Source: Cafeteria roenbergensis
Lineage: Eukaryota > Sar > Bigyra > Bicosoecida > Cafeteriaceae
Direction: 5' to 3'
NCBI GenBank assembly: GCA_008330645.1
Contig: VLTN01000034.1
Location: 310,001 to 374,000, forward strand
Length of the DNA stretch: 64,000 bases
Below are positions 29,520 to 40,371 of the stretch, one piece after another. The translations under genes and the position numbers were made by a program. Below the pieces are notes generated by a model, which was given only the letters and a program-made list of their open reading frames with translations, was not told where the DNA came from and searched no databases. Numbering within the stretch: position 1 is the first letter of the stretch; every line of letters starts with the position of its first letter.

Positions 29520-31591
29520 CTTCTGCTGCTGCTGCCTCAGGCTCAGTTCACAGGCAGAGGGCCCCTTCGCAGCAGTCAAACCAACGTCCCCAGCCCACCA
29601 TCACAACAGGGTCGCAGGCCCTGTCCGAGCTGCTGGGACTGCTTGTCGCGGCGTCCACGCACAGCCTGACTGGGATCGTCGGCTTGGACGATTCCGTTCT
29701 GCACCGGGCGGGGGTCCCAAGGCCCGGTGCAGAACGGGTCGCCGCCTCCGCTGGCTCTCCCTCGCAGCCGGCAGATCCGTTAAGTGGTGATGCCTCTGGC
29801 GTTTGGGACTTTACGCTCCGAGTCACATCCCCGTTGTCGCTTGCCCAGGCAGCGCTTTCAGCTGCACAAGCTGCAGGATCAGCTGGAGACGCCGCTGTGT
29901 CCGTTGCACCAGCGTCAGACCCAGCCGCTGATGCGCACTCCCGCAACCCTCCTCAGTCGGCAGGATCGTCTGTCGCCGGCTCTGCTGGTGAGGCCACAGC
30001 GGAATGCAGTCCTCGGGCAAGTGAAAGTGCAACCGAAACTGAAAATGCAGCTGCAACTGCAACTGCTGCAACTGCTGCTGTGGCTGCTGCTGCACCGGCT
30101 GCACCATCGCCTGACGGCGCAGCGGGCGCCGCTTCTGGCTCCGATGGTTCGCTCGAGCTCGCCGACGCCATGGGCGCGTCAACTGACGAGGACGAGTCCG
30201 AGCGGAAGACGGGTCTCGCTGTGTCCGTTGTCTTGTGGCCGCTGGCCGATGCGACGCGCGTAGATGCGCTGCGGGACCTGACTGCCTTGGGAATTCCCGC
30301 CTCGTCCGGCAGGGCTGGACATAGCGGTGGCTCTGCCGTCGGAGTGGCAGAGCCCTCGCGGGCGCATCTCCGGACCACAGGTCTTTCAAGTGGGAAACGC
30401 ACGCGGAGAAACGTTTTGCCGATGGAAGCGGTTTCGTGGATCTGCTCTCGCAGACTGCGGATCAGCATCGCGACCCCTGGCGACAGAGCCGCTGGCTCGG
30501 AGCGACCATCCGGCAGAGCCACCGTCAAGGCGGTGACGAGTGCTGAGAAACGAGCTGCAGCCGCGGGGGCAGGTAACGACCGAACGGCGGGCGGGTCAGA
30601 GCTGCGCCTGGTGACGCTGGATGGCTCCGGCTATTCCAGCTCCTGCGCCATCACACGGGAGAGCGGTTTCGCGGTGGTTCCGCTGTTCGGGGGCCCGGCT
30701 GGGAGGACCAAGGCCTTCGTGTCCGCGCCAAAGGCGGGCGCGGCTTCTCTGAGCGCTGAGGTGCCGGCGGCTGAGCTGAAGGCAGCTTGGAGGCGCCCTG
30801 CCGAGGAGAGGTGCCAGACTGACGAAACCGGCGCAACTGGCGCTGCTGGCGCTGCTGGCGCTGCTGGCGCTGCTGGCGCTGCTGGCGCTGCTGGCGCTGC
30901 TGGCGCTGCTGGCGCTGCTGGTGCTGCTGGCGCTGGTGGCGCTGCTGGCGCTGCTGGTGCTGCTGGCGCTGGTGGCATCGCGGTTGCAGTCACGAGCTCT
31001 TCCACCCCGACCACTGGGCTGCAGCTGCAGCCACACAGCGAGGAGGGCGAGCGCATCGCCGTCGCTCGATGGTGGCTTGACGACAGGACCAGCGGACGCG
31101 CAAGTCTCTCAGCGGGCGGAGCGTCGCCCTCGGAAACTGGCTCTGCCGCATCGAGCGAGGGAGGTGGCGGCGCGGCTGCCGACGAAGCTACAAGCGATGG
31201 GGCGGCCTCTGGCGAGCTAGCGGACGGAGAGCAACGCTGCCAAACACCGGAGACAGCCGTGGCCATGGCGGCATCTGCGGAACCAGCAGCGGCTGCCCCA
31301 GCGGCTGCGGAGGGCTCTGCTCAGGCGCCCGCACCGGCTGCGGCGGCGCCCTCGCCCGCCGTGCAGCCAGCCCCGGCAGAGGCCCCCGGCACTGGCGGCA
31401 GGGCTGGCTCCGACGCGTCGACAGGCGAGGTGTGCGTGGTGTGCCTGGACCAGCCCGCAAGAGCCGCTCTGGTGCCCTGCGGACACGTCAGCTCCTGCTG
31501 GGAGTGCTCTGCCAGGCTCTCAGCGTGCCCGGTCTGCAGAGCCAACACCACCTCGCGGCTTTGTCTGCCAGTGCCGGCAGCAGAATCATGA
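26969..31591 (+). CDS. Membrane-anchored RING-HC protein, probable E3 ubiquitin ligase
   Basis: 1540 residues from ATG 26969. One hydrophobic segment (about residues 24-43, around AAFLVSVTFVVGIVLAFSW) is followed by basic residues, so it is probably a signal anchor with the bulk in the cytosol. The C-terminus is a C3HC4 RING: C1489, C1492, C1504, H1506, C1510, C1513, C1520, C1523, spaced C-x2-C-x11-C-x-H-x3-C-x2-C-x6-C-x2-C. CVVCLD...PCGHVSSCWEC resembles the C-terminal RINGs of MUL1/MAPL and related ligases, but I cannot identify a GIDE/BAM domain. Between anchor and RING lie some 1400 residues, largely disordered, with an Arg-rich run (about 479-501), poly-Ala/Gly tracts and a few ordered patches (around GPVGVCVIWG and AVSVVLWPLAD). 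The RING call is strong; E3 activity follows from family knowledge; substrate and membrane are unknown. Confidence 0.82.
29478..29540 (+). repeat. (CTG)n-like trinucleotide tract, Ala coding
   Basis: Near-perfect CTG/GCTG repeats read in the Ala frame of the RING gene, giving a long poly-alanine stretch. Confidence 0.85.
30838..30968 (+). repeat. 9-bp (GGCGCTGCT)n minisatellite, (Gly-Ala-Ala)n coding
   Basis: About fourteen 9-bp units with rare GGTGCTGCT variants encode a Gly-Ala-Ala triplet repeat before the RING domain. A similar repeat encoding the same tripeptide occurs in the opposite-strand gene at 34813-34903. Confidence 0.9.
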
Positions 31592-32003
31592 GCGACGCTT
31601 GACTGCGTCGAAGCGGCGAGTGACCCGCGGCGAGGCGCCAACGTTGGCTGGGCAGAGAGCATGTATGCGTACCGGGCAGAGCGTTCATGCGCGCCGGGCA
31701 GAGCTTGTATGCGCGCCGGGCATAGAGCGTGTGTTCGCGCTGGGAGAGCATGTTTGCGCGCCGGGCAGAGAGCGTGTTCGCGTGCGGCGACGCACTCAAA
31801 AGCGATGCACCCGACGACGGATCACAATATTGGAATCGCTGCAAACATTCAAGAAATTGGAAAATCTTGTGCGATCGCTGGGTGCAGTCGAAACTTGGCT
31901 GCAGAGCTGCGCGCGCCAGCGGGCGCGGCCTACGCAGCAAATGTACCGACGCTGGCAAATGGCCAGGTCTGCGAGACGTGCTGGCCGATTCAATCGCCGG
32001 ACC
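31592..32003. other. Convergent intergenic region with a degenerate tandem repeat
   Basis: 412 bp between two stop codons. Its first half carries the 22-25-bp repeat described separately; the second half is relatively A/T-rich and featureless. Confidence 0.55.
31659..31790 (+). repeat. Degenerate 22-25-bp tandem repeat containing GGCAGAGC
   Basis: About five to six units of the form (T)ATGCGCGCCGGGCAGAGC, with substitutions and small indels. It is noncoding, yet it contains tandem copies of the same word that is scattered through the coding sequences of the window. Confidence 0.75.
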
Positions 32004-35000
32004 CTAAGCCAGCACGTCGAGTGGCGATCGGCCGACAACTGCCCGCGGTCGCGCTCGCCGCGGTTTCGCCGGGTGCCGCTCCATAGGTGGCTCCTCCCAC
32101 ACTGGGTCCTGCGGCCCGGGCGCCTCTTGCCATGGGCTCTCTGCGTGATGCCCGTCTGCAGTTGCAGTTGCAGTTGAAGCCGTAGAATGCCCGGCGCGGG
32201 GCAACCTTGAGGGGCCCGCGCTGCTGCTGGGCCCTCCGCGGGCCCCGTAGCCGCCACCACCCCCGCTGCCGTATCCTCCGGGTGACATGCTCCTCTCACC
32301 CGCAGCCGAAGCGGCAGAGCCAGACGGTGGAGGGATTCGGGTGGGCGACGCGCCGGGCGGCGAGAGACGCCGCTGGCGTCGGACGCTTCCGCGCTCTGCC
32401 GGCGAGACTGAGACCTTCCGCGCAAAGCCGCCTGAGCTGACGTCTCCACCGCCGTCGCCACGGCTCTGCCAACCTGCACCTCTGGTCGGATCCGGGCGCC
32501 GGGCCCTGCCAGACGCCTGCGCCGATCCTTCCAGTGCAGAGCTGGACCCGCCTCGGGGCCCGGGGCCCTGTGAGCGACCCCTGATACGGGCCCTGGTGGC
32601 CGCGTCCGCGGTGCGGTAGCGACCTCCGAGGCCGACGTCACCTGCTCCGGTAGAGCCGGTCCTGCCAGAGCCCCGGCCGTCGCGGGAAGCTCGTGCTGCT
32701 CGCCCCTCGCTGGAAGGATCGCGCCACCCTGCAGCGGCTCTGCCGGGGGTCGGTCCTGGGCGGGGCGCTGACCCTGCCGTGAACGGCCCTGTATCCTGCT
32801 CTGCCGACCACTTGTCAGACACGTGTCGCGAGGGTGTCACGGACGCATCACCGCGGGGGTTGCCCTCCTGGCCTGTGTAGTTGTGCCGGCCGCCGGGTCG
32901 TAGCTGCCCGCCACGGGCCGCGCCACGGGCCGCGCCACCGGCCGCGCCACCGGCCGCCGATGCCGACGCTGTGGCGGTTTCGGCTGCTGCCCGTGCGGCA
33001 GCTAGCGCTGCCTGAAGGGAGCTTTGCTGAATCGACCGCTTCCTCGCCATAGCAGCGTCAGCGGCTCGCTGACCCGGGCCCGCAGCGCGCTGGCGCCGAG
33101 CATGCCTCGCGGCGCTGCTGCCGCCACCAGACGCCCCCGCCGCAGCCCCGGCGCCGCCGTACCCGCCTCCGGCCGAGCCATCGACGGGCGAGGAGTGACC
33201 GCGCCCCCCCATCCTGCGCGAGCGAGCGGGGTCTCTGTGGGATCGCGAGCCGGACACTGACGCCTTGGCGACTGAGTCGTGGCCCGCTGGTGACGGGTTC
33301 TCCAGCCAGCGGTCCGCCCCTCTGATGGCTCGTGGGGCCTCCGCCTCCCATGGGTCAACCGGCTTTCCGGTGGACCTGCCTGGGGTCTGCCTTGGCGAGC
33401 GATGAAACCGGCCGGCTCTGCCGGCTCTACCGGTCTTGCCAGCGCGCGATGCGCGTGATGGGCTGTGCCTGACTGCGTCGTGACTGGTGTCTGACTCAGT
33501 ACCGTTTCCAGAGCCTGCTCCCACCGCCGACGGCGCGGACACTCCGGCCCTAACCGCGGCCTCCTTCCAGCGGCGGCCTTCTTCGCGTAACCGCCGCAGG
33601 GTAGAGCCAGCCTTCTTGAGCCGCTCCGCTGCTGACTGGGCGGCAGCGCGCGCCCGGGCCAGGCGGGTCTCTGCCGACCGCCGCTCCTGCTCTGCCTGCA
33701 GAGCCCCGTCCTCGGCGGCTCTGCATCGCTCTTCTAGCTCCGCCACCGAGGGCCCGGAGAGGGCCCCGCCTGCTTCCGCTGCCTCAACGGCTCTCGCGGC
33801 TTCCATGGCCGCACGCTCTCTGAGCTCTGCCGCCTGACGTCGCCAGCGCACGACGTCACTCGCTGCTTTGCGGAGTTCGGCCTCATAAAAGGCCGCGTCG
33901 GCCTGGGCCTTCTCCGCTCGCGCCTCTGCCGCCTGGAGCCTCTCGCGGGCGGCCTGCAATCGGCGTCGTGCTTCCGCCTTGAGCCGGGCAAACGAATCTT
34001 TGGCGCGCGCAAATACCTCTCGCAGCCGAGTCGCTTCTGCCTGGGCGGCTGCGAGGAGGCGTCGGCTCTGCAGCAGGGCCGGGCCGGCGAGGTCGTCCTG
34101 CCGGTGATGGTCGTGCGTGGACAGCGACTCGTCGGCAGAGCCATCCGACTCGCCGGTGATGGGGTGGTGATGCTTGGACCCGGTCTGGCCTCCGAGCGAG
34201 GATCCGGCAGCAGCTGACTTGGGCGAGTGTTGGTCATCGCGAGGAGAGAGCGCCGACGTCATCGCAGTCCCGTCCCCGGCTCTGCCAGGGATCGGGAGGC
34301 CCCCGTTGAGGGCCCCCTCCGTCTCCATCAGCATCACCCGCAGCTCTGCCGCGGCCCTGCGCGCGTCAGTCGCCTCCTCCTCCGCGGCCTCCCGACCGGC
34401 TCTCTCCTCGCGCAACTCGAGCAGCAGTGCCGCCAGGCGGCTGGACTCCTCGTCCGACCGTTTGGACTCCACTTCCTCCGCGGCCACCGACCGCGGCGAC
34501 GTCGCGCCGGCAGCCGCCGCAGCTGGTTCGGCAGCCTGCCCTGCCGCCGCGGCTGCTGCCTGCTCCCCGGAGGCTGAGGCAGCGCCTGACGCTTGCAGCT
34601 CTGCCAGTCGCTGCTCCATGGCGTTCACACGGCGGCCGTGCTCGAGCTTGAGCGACTCTGCGTCTCGCCGTGCCATGTCCGCCCGCTCCTGCGCTGCCGC
34701 TGCCGCCTCGTCGGCGGATTGTTTCGCCGTGAGCGCCTCCTTGAGAGAGCGCTGTGCTTCGGCAAGCTGCTCCCTGAGGGACGCTGCATCGCTCTTGGCG
34801 CCGTCGGTACTGGAACCAGCAGCACCAGCAGCACCAGCAGCACCAGCAGCACCAGCAGCACCAGCAGCACCAGCAGCACCAGCAGCACCAGCAGCACCAG
34901 CAGCGGCGGCGGGCTCGATGGCCGGCGTCGCCTCAGCCCCAGTCATCGGCCGATCTGGTCCCGGGGTCCCTGCAACCGCCGCCGTCGTAACGGACCGACC

Positions 35001-36887
35001 AGGCGACGCGACCGGGGATGCGGCTGAAGAGCTTCGCGCACTCTTGGCAGTTGCAGTTGCGGTTGCAGCTGTCTCTTCAGCGTCCTTGGCACGCTTCAGC
35101 GCAGCAGTGACTCTGGCCTCAGCCTCGTTGAGCGACGCTGCGTCCCTCTCCGCCCGCTTCTGTGCTGCAGCGAGGTCGGCAGAAAGTTTGGCCGCCTTTG
35201 CCTCCGCCTGCTTGAGAGAGGCCTTGGCTTGTTCCGCTGCTTCCCTGGCCGCGGAGGCTTCGGCCAACCGTTTCGCCGACACGTCCTCGGCGGCTTGTGC
35301 CGCAGCTCGTTGCTCGGCAAGCTGCTTCCTGAGCGACTCTGCCTCAACGGACAGCTGCTGCTTGCTGGACTCCGCCTCCGCACGCTCCGACTCAGCTGCC
35401 CGAGCCGCAGCCTCAGCCGCCTTGGCACGCACTTCCAAAGCGGCGATCCGTCCCGACAGCTGCGACGTCTGCGACGCAGCGGCCGACGGAGCGGCCGACG
35501 CAGCACCACCACCAGCAGCATCATCCGCAGCAGCAGCACCACCACCAGCAGCGCCCGCAGCGTCGTCGTGGCCAGCGGAGGTTGCCTGGTCAATCGCCGT
35601 CGCTGTCGCTTCCTCGTCGGATGCAGGGTCACTCATCCCCCCGCTGCCTGTGGCACGGCGGTCTGTGAGGTCAGCTGACTCACTGGCAGAATCTGGAGCG
35701 GCGCCGCGCGTCGATGAAACCGCTCCGTCCCCCGGCTCTGCCGGCGATTCGGCAGAGGATGCCTCCTCAGCGTCCGAGGCAGCAGGCCCAAGCGCAGAGT
35801 CGGCGGTTTCACTGGTTTCAGCATCACGGTCACTCGCCGCATCAGCTGCGAGTCCCGTCTCCTTGCGATCGACCAGCCTGGGACTGGAAGGATTCCTGGT
35901 TGCAGAGGCTTGGCTCCCTTTGCGTGACAGCGACCTGCTGCTCAGCCCTGAAGCGGCAGAGCCAGCAGCAGAGCCAGATGCAGAGCTCTTGGAGGCCTCG
36001 GACCTGGCCACTGCTGCTGCAGCCGTTGCAACGGCCGCTGCAGCAGCCGACTCAACAGAGTGCTTGTCACGCTCCAGCCCTCCGATGGTGGCGCGGAACG
36101 CGCCGGCGCGCTTGGCCGTTGCCTCTGCGAGGCGTGCCTGCTCTTCTCGGCCGGCCTCAGCGGCGGAAAGTTTCACCGTCAGTGACTTCACTTTCGTTTC
36201 CGAGTCACGGAGCTTGTCCTTGAGCTTCTCCGTCTCTCGGCGTCGCTCATCCGCCTCCCGCTCGAGGCCCAAGACCCTTCCTCTGAGAGACGCCGCCTCT
36301 CGCTCAACTGCCTTGACCTGCTGGTCTCGCTCCTGCTGCGCCCCAGCCAGCTTCCGGGCGAGACGGCGCTGCTGAGCGGCGTCTGCGTTGGCCGCCGCCA
36401 CGGCCGCCCGCGCCTCCTCGAGCTCCTTCATGAGCGACGCCCAGCTCTCATGGGTGTCTCTCACTTCGCGCGCACGGGCAGCCACCTCTCGCTCCCGGGC
36501 GGCCACGGCCTCGTACGTGCCACCGGCGCTAGCAGCGCCGCCACCGCCGCTGCTAGGGCCGGCTGGCTTCCGTCTCGCTGCGGCGGCGACTCCGCCAGCT
36601 CTGCCGCGGTTTCGCGCGCTGCCTGGCTGCTGGCTGCCGTCTGAGCGGGGCGTGGCAGCCGCGCCCGTGGAGCCGGGCGGGCCCGGTCGGGGGGACGGCC
36701 GTGGGCTGCTGGAGGGGTTTCGCCGGCCTTGCGATCGACCAGAGGCAGAGCCTGACGGCTCCGATGGGCCCCTTCGGGGGGAGGTGCGGTGCCGCTGGGC
36801 TGCTGCGGCCTTGCCGGTCGGAAGCGACGGAACCGCCGGCCGAGGCGAGGCGGCCGTCGGCTTGCCGCCTGGACGGCCCGAGGCCAT
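32004..36887 (-). CDS. Long coiled-coil protein with Ser/Pro/Arg-rich ends
   Basis: 1627 residues from ATG 36887 to TAG 32006-32004, with no intron needed. Residues 1-115 are basic and Ser/Pro/Gly-rich (RRNPSSSPRPSPRPGPPG). From about 125 to 300 and again to about 1150 there are heptad-like coiled-coil segments (REREVAARAREVRDTHESW, LKDKLRDSETKVKSLTVKL) separated by Ala/Gly/Ser linkers. The C-terminal third is disordered and basic, with many SP, RSP and SRS patterns that look like proline-directed kinase targets. No enzymatic, membrane or nucleotide-binding motif is visible. The architecture resembles cytoskeleton-associated scaffolds, but that is analogy. It shares strand and style with the neighbour at 38237-46096, so the two could be old duplicates, which I cannot show. 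Confidence 0.75.
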   Translation of the reverse strand: MASGRPGGKPTAASPRPAVPSLPTGKAAAAQRHRTSPRRGPSEPSGSASGRSQGRRNPSSSPRPSPRPGPPGSTGAAATPRSDGSQQPGSARNRGRAGGVAAAARRKPAGPSSGGGGAASAGGTYEAVAAREREVAARAREVRDTHESWASLMKELEEARAAVAAANADAAQQRRLARKLAGAQQERDQQVKAVEREAASLRGRVLGLEREADERRRETEKLKDKLRDSETKVKSLTVKLSAAEAGREEQARLAEATAKRAGAFRATIGGLERDKHSVESAAAAAVATAAAAVARSEASKSSASGSAAGSAASGLSSRSLSRKGSQASATRNPSSPRLVDRKETGLAADAASDRDAETSETADSALGPAASDAEEASSAESPAEPGDGAVSSTRGAAPDSASESADLTDRRATGSGGMSDPASDEEATATAIDQATSAGHDDAAGAAGGGAAAADDAAGGGAASAAPSAAASQTSQLSGRIAALEVRAKAAEAAARAAESERAEAESSKQQLSVEAESLRKQLAEQRAAAQAAEDVSAKRLAEASAAREAAEQAKASLKQAEAKAAKLSADLAAAQKRAERDAASLNEAEARVTAALKRAKDAEETAATATATAKSARSSSAASPVASPGRSVTTAAVAGTPGPDRPMTGAEATPAIEPAAAAGAAGAAGAAGAAGAAGAAGAAGAAGAAGSSTDGAKSDAASLREQLAEAQRSLKEALTAKQSADEAAAAAQERADMARRDAESLKLEHGRRVNAMEQRLAELQASGAASASGEQAAAAAAGQAAEPAAAAAGATSPRSVAAEEVESKRSDEESSRLAALLLELREERAGREAAEEEATDARRAAAELRVMLMETEGALNGGLPIPGRAGDGTAMTSALSPRDDQHSPKSAAAGSSLGGQTGSKHHHPITGESDGSADESLSTHDHHRQDDLAGPALLQSRRLLAAAQAEATRLREVFARAKDSFARLKAEARRRLQAARERLQAAEARAEKAQADAAFYEAELRKAASDVVRWRRQAAELRERAAMEAARAVEAAEAGGALSGPSVAELEERCRAAEDGALQAEQERRSAETRLARARAAAQSAAERLKKAGSTLRRLREEGRRWKEAAVRAGVSAPSAVGAGSGNGTESDTSHDAVRHSPSRASRAGKTGRAGRAGRFHRSPRQTPGRSTGKPVDPWEAEAPRAIRGADRWLENPSPAGHDSVAKASVSGSRSHRDPARSRRMGGRGHSSPVDGSAGGGYGGAGAAAGASGGGSSAARHARRQRAAGPGQRAADAAMARKRSIQQSSLQAALAAARAAAETATASASAAGGAAGGAARGAARGGQLRPGGRHNYTGQEGNPRGDASVTPSRHVSDKWSAEQDTGPFTAGSAPRPGPTPGRAAAGWRDPSSEGRAARASRDGRGSGRTGSTGAGDVGLGGRYRTADAATRARIRGRSQGPGPRGGSSSALEGSAQASGRARRPDPTRGAGWQSRGDGGGDVSSGGFARKVSVSPAERGSVRRQRRLSPPGASPTRIPPPSGSAASAAGERSMSPGGYGSGGGGGYGARGGPSSSAGPSRLPRAGHSTASTATATADGHHAESPWQEAPGPQDPVWEEPPMERHPAKPRRARPRAVVGRSPLDVLA
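34813..34903 (-). repeat. 9-bp (AGCAGCACC)n minisatellite, (Ala-Gly-Ala)n coding
   Basis: About ten units in the minus-strand coiled-coil gene encode an Ala-Ala-Gly triplet repeat. It is the coding-equivalent counterpart of the plus-strand array at 30838-30968. Confidence 0.9.
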
Positions 36888-38236
36888 TGACGGATCGCGC
36901 GCGCGCTGCTAGTGGCGTGCCGCGCTTGCGCTGGCTCGCGGTCGTCGGCCCTGTCGCAGCTTGAGCGAGGCCTGGAAGCGGCAGCGGCGGCACGGGCCGC
37001 TGTGCGGCGCGCCGCAGCTCTGAGTTCAGTGCAACTGCGAGCGTAGTTGGGAGGTGCAGGCTTGGGCGATTTGACTAGGCACTGTCGCGGGGGAGCGCGG
37101 CAGGCAGAGGCTTGGCCCGCGACAAAGCCGAGCGGCAAGCAAAGGCTCGAGGAGGCTGGCAGGGTGGGGCGCGGGAGGACAGCGCGCGCCGTGGTGCCGC
37201 GCAGACGGGGCTGTTGCGGCAAGGAGACGGACTCAAGGGTCAGGGAAACACTGGAACAGGAACTGGCTCGGCCGGCACCCGGCCATTGAGGGCGAGGCGG
37301 GCGGCGAATGCCGCGAGACGACCAGCCGCTCGCCCCTGCAACGCGAAGCCTGGGGCCTGGGGCCCGGAACGGGCGCGGAATTTTGAGCGCGCGCTTCTGC
37401 CGACTCCTGCGCGCCCGGGAACGCAGCCAGCAAGGCGCGCCTTCAACGGGCGGGCTCACCTGATTGGCTACTGGCGATGGAGCGCCAGAGTCCTCGCCGC
37501 AAGCCCCCCCCAGGTCGGTCGGGCGCTGCTCGCGGGGCGTTGCGTCAGTGCCGTTGCCTGTCACCTGCGGCGCAAGTCGAGCGCCCGGCCAGCTGCTGGC
37601 CAGGGGTTCCAATGTCGGTTGCTGGCTCCAGAGAACGACCCAACCCCATTCGAGCGCGCCCCCGAAGCTTCTCGGCCCGGGGGCGAGAATCACGGAGGTC
37701 GTGTCGCCTTGCCCTGCGTGCAGCGCGAGGCGAAGGGCTGCGTTGGCTGCAAGGCGGCCTGCATGCGCCGGTCGGAGCTGCGAGTGGCAAAAAGGCCTTG
37801 CATTTGCTGGTTGTGCGAGCGGGCACACTGGCGCGCACGCATAGGGGCCACTGTCGAGAATGTCTGCCGGCGGCGTTGCTAGCACGGAGCAACCGATCAG
37901 ACGGCAAACTCGGCGACGCTTTTAAAAATGCTCTCGGCGCGGCACTGACAAGCGCGGCTGCAGCTTGCAGTCATCCGGCAGCTGAATGTTGGAGTCCCAA
38001 CGTTTGCAGGCACCGCAACGGCGGAGCCACCCGGCGAGGTAGGTCTTCCGACGCTGCCCATCCTGCCCGTCGCGCGTCGTGCCAGGCCTCGCTGAGTGCA
38101 GCGGCTGTGTGAGCCTGGGTCTTGCTCGGCGCGGCGGGGACTGCAGCCATCATCGCTGTTCCAACAGATCAATGCCACACTCGCCCGAACCACACCAAGG
38201 CTGCCCGAGCTACGGCCTGCCCGAGCTGCGGCCCGC
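36888..38236. other. 1.35-kb intergenic region between two minus-strand genes
   Basis: It contains the presumed promoter of the 32004-36887 gene and the 3' flank of the four-exon coiled-coil gene. Several plus-strand frames are open for 200 codons or more, but they show no domain, no consistent composition and no splice logic. I regard the region as noncoding. No tRNA-like clover or strong repeat was noticed. Confidence 0.5.
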
Positions 38237-40329
38237 TCACCCGTCGTTTGACAGCTCTTGCGGCCGCAGCACCGTGGCTCGCTTCGCGGGGAACCTCCCA
38301 TTCGCGGCATCAACCGCAGCGGCGGTTTCGCTGCCAGTCGCTGCCGCGTCACCCATCGCCGCGCCTCCCGACCGGCGCGCCTGCCGCCGCTGGCCCTCGG
38401 GAGACAGGCGCCGCCACGGCGCCGGCACGCTCGGAGCAGCGGGCGCCACGCTCCTTCCGCGGCCGTCCGTCAGCCCGCCCCCCGGCATCGCGCGCGTGTG
38501 CGCCTGACCGATCGCCAGCGGCTCTGCCAGCTCCGCCGCTGAGGCTCGTGGGGCGACCGACGCGCGCGCTGTCCCGACAGGCGACTGCGAAACGAAGAGC
38601 GATACCGAGTCGCTCGCGCCCACCATGCCGCCGGACAGTGCCGTCGCTGACGAGCCCCCGGCTCTGCCGCTGTGATCCAGCACACGGGTGGTAAGCATCT
38701 GAGGAGGGTGCCGGGACGAGGCAGCAGGGGCCAAAGCCGGGTCAACACCAGCCGAGACTCTCCGGTCAGCTGACCCGCCAGCCCAGCTCGCCCCGCCCGC
38801 GCCCGCACCTGCACCCGCACCCGTGCCCGTGCCGCCGTGCCCCGGGCCGGAACCCCATCCAACGGACACTACGGGGTCGGCAGAGCGGCGAAACCCGACC
38901 ACTCTCACGCCCGCCCCAGCCGCCCCCTGCGACCGTGGCACCCGCCCCTCAACGATGCTCTCCGCCCCGCCAGCGGCTCTGCCAGGCTGCGCACTTCGCG
39001 CTTGCGGAGAGAGACTCCTCCTCGCCTGGTCAGGCGACCGGCTCTGCAGGTGGTACTGTGAGGGTCCACGCGGTGAAACCGCTGCAAAGCCTGGTCGATC
39101 GCGCGGGCGGGTTGACGAGCGCCCGTCCGGCTCTGCCAGCCTGACTGACGCTTCGACAGTCGCTGCAGCGCTGCTGGGAGCACCGAACCGTCCCGATGGC
39201 CGGAAAATTCTCGCCGACGTGGCACCTGCATGCGTCTGCGAAACGGCTGCAGAGCCGGCAGCACGTACCCGGTCGCTCTGCCGCAACCCGGCAGCGGCGC
39301 CAGCTGCATACTCTGCGCTGCCAGCACCGCAGCTCGTTGCGGGTCCTGCCGCTGCCGCCGCCGCAGCCGTATCAATGCCCTGACGGATTCGCGCACGGCG
39401 CAGCTCTGCCGCCGACAGGGCCAGCTCTTCATCCCGGAGCATCACGCCTGAGGCTCTGTCAGCAGAGCCCTTCGAACCCACTCCGCCGCGACTGGAAGGA
39501 TCTGGTTCTGCCCACGCCCGCCTCACACGCGAGTCTGTAGCGCCAGCTGCGGGTCCTGCACCGGCAGCTGCACCCGACGCGGGAAGCGATCGACCAAGCG
39601 GCCTGGCAGGGCCGGGCAGAGCGGACAGCCCTTGCTCAAGCGCCCGACGACGTCTGTCCTGGCCCGAAGCCGCAGCCGAAGCCGCAGCCGAAGCCGCAGC
39701 GGGCGGCATGCCGGCGGCTGTGGCCGCTGTGGCCGCTGTGGCCGCTGTGGCCGCTGTGGCCGCTGTGGCGTGGTGTGACGTCACGTCCGGAATATCCCCC
39801 GCTGACGTCACATCGCTCCTTTCCTTTCCGTGCAGAGCCACTTCAAGAGCACTCTGGGAATCCGCTCGTACAGCTCTGCCGACAGAGCTCGCGTTGCTCA
39901 CTGACAGGGACTCTGTCAGGCTCCACTCTGCAGGGGTAGCCAAGTCTGCGGAACCAGTGGAGGCGGCAGGAGCGTGCGCGGAGCGACTAGGGGCCCGCGG
40001 AGGGGCCCCGCCAGCGGCAACCGAGCGTCTCGCCTCGGGGTCAGTGGGAGCCGCAGTCACTAGCGATGACGATGGCAGGTTGATGGTCGCCTGACGCATG
40101 GCTGACCCCTCCGCCGACCGGACGGCCAGCTGCTGGCTCTGCCTCGGCGCCCCGGCCGCCTCTGACGCGTGGCCGGATGGGTGGCTCTGCCCGCTGGGAG
40201 GGGCTGCAGAGCCCAGCTGGGCGGCTTCTCCCTCTCGTGCTGCAGAGCCACTTCCCGTCCGCAGGGCTGATGGCGAGGTGATGGGCCTGATCGACGGGTT
40301 GGGTATGGCCATTGCCCCGTCAGATCCCA

Positions 40330-40371
<42 letters not shown>

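Noticed and set aside
37112-38112. Overlapping plus-strand frames of 211 and 256 codons in the 36888-38236 spacer
   Set aside because: Arg/Pro/Cys-rich with no domain, no splice logic and no repeat of the neighbours' coding style.
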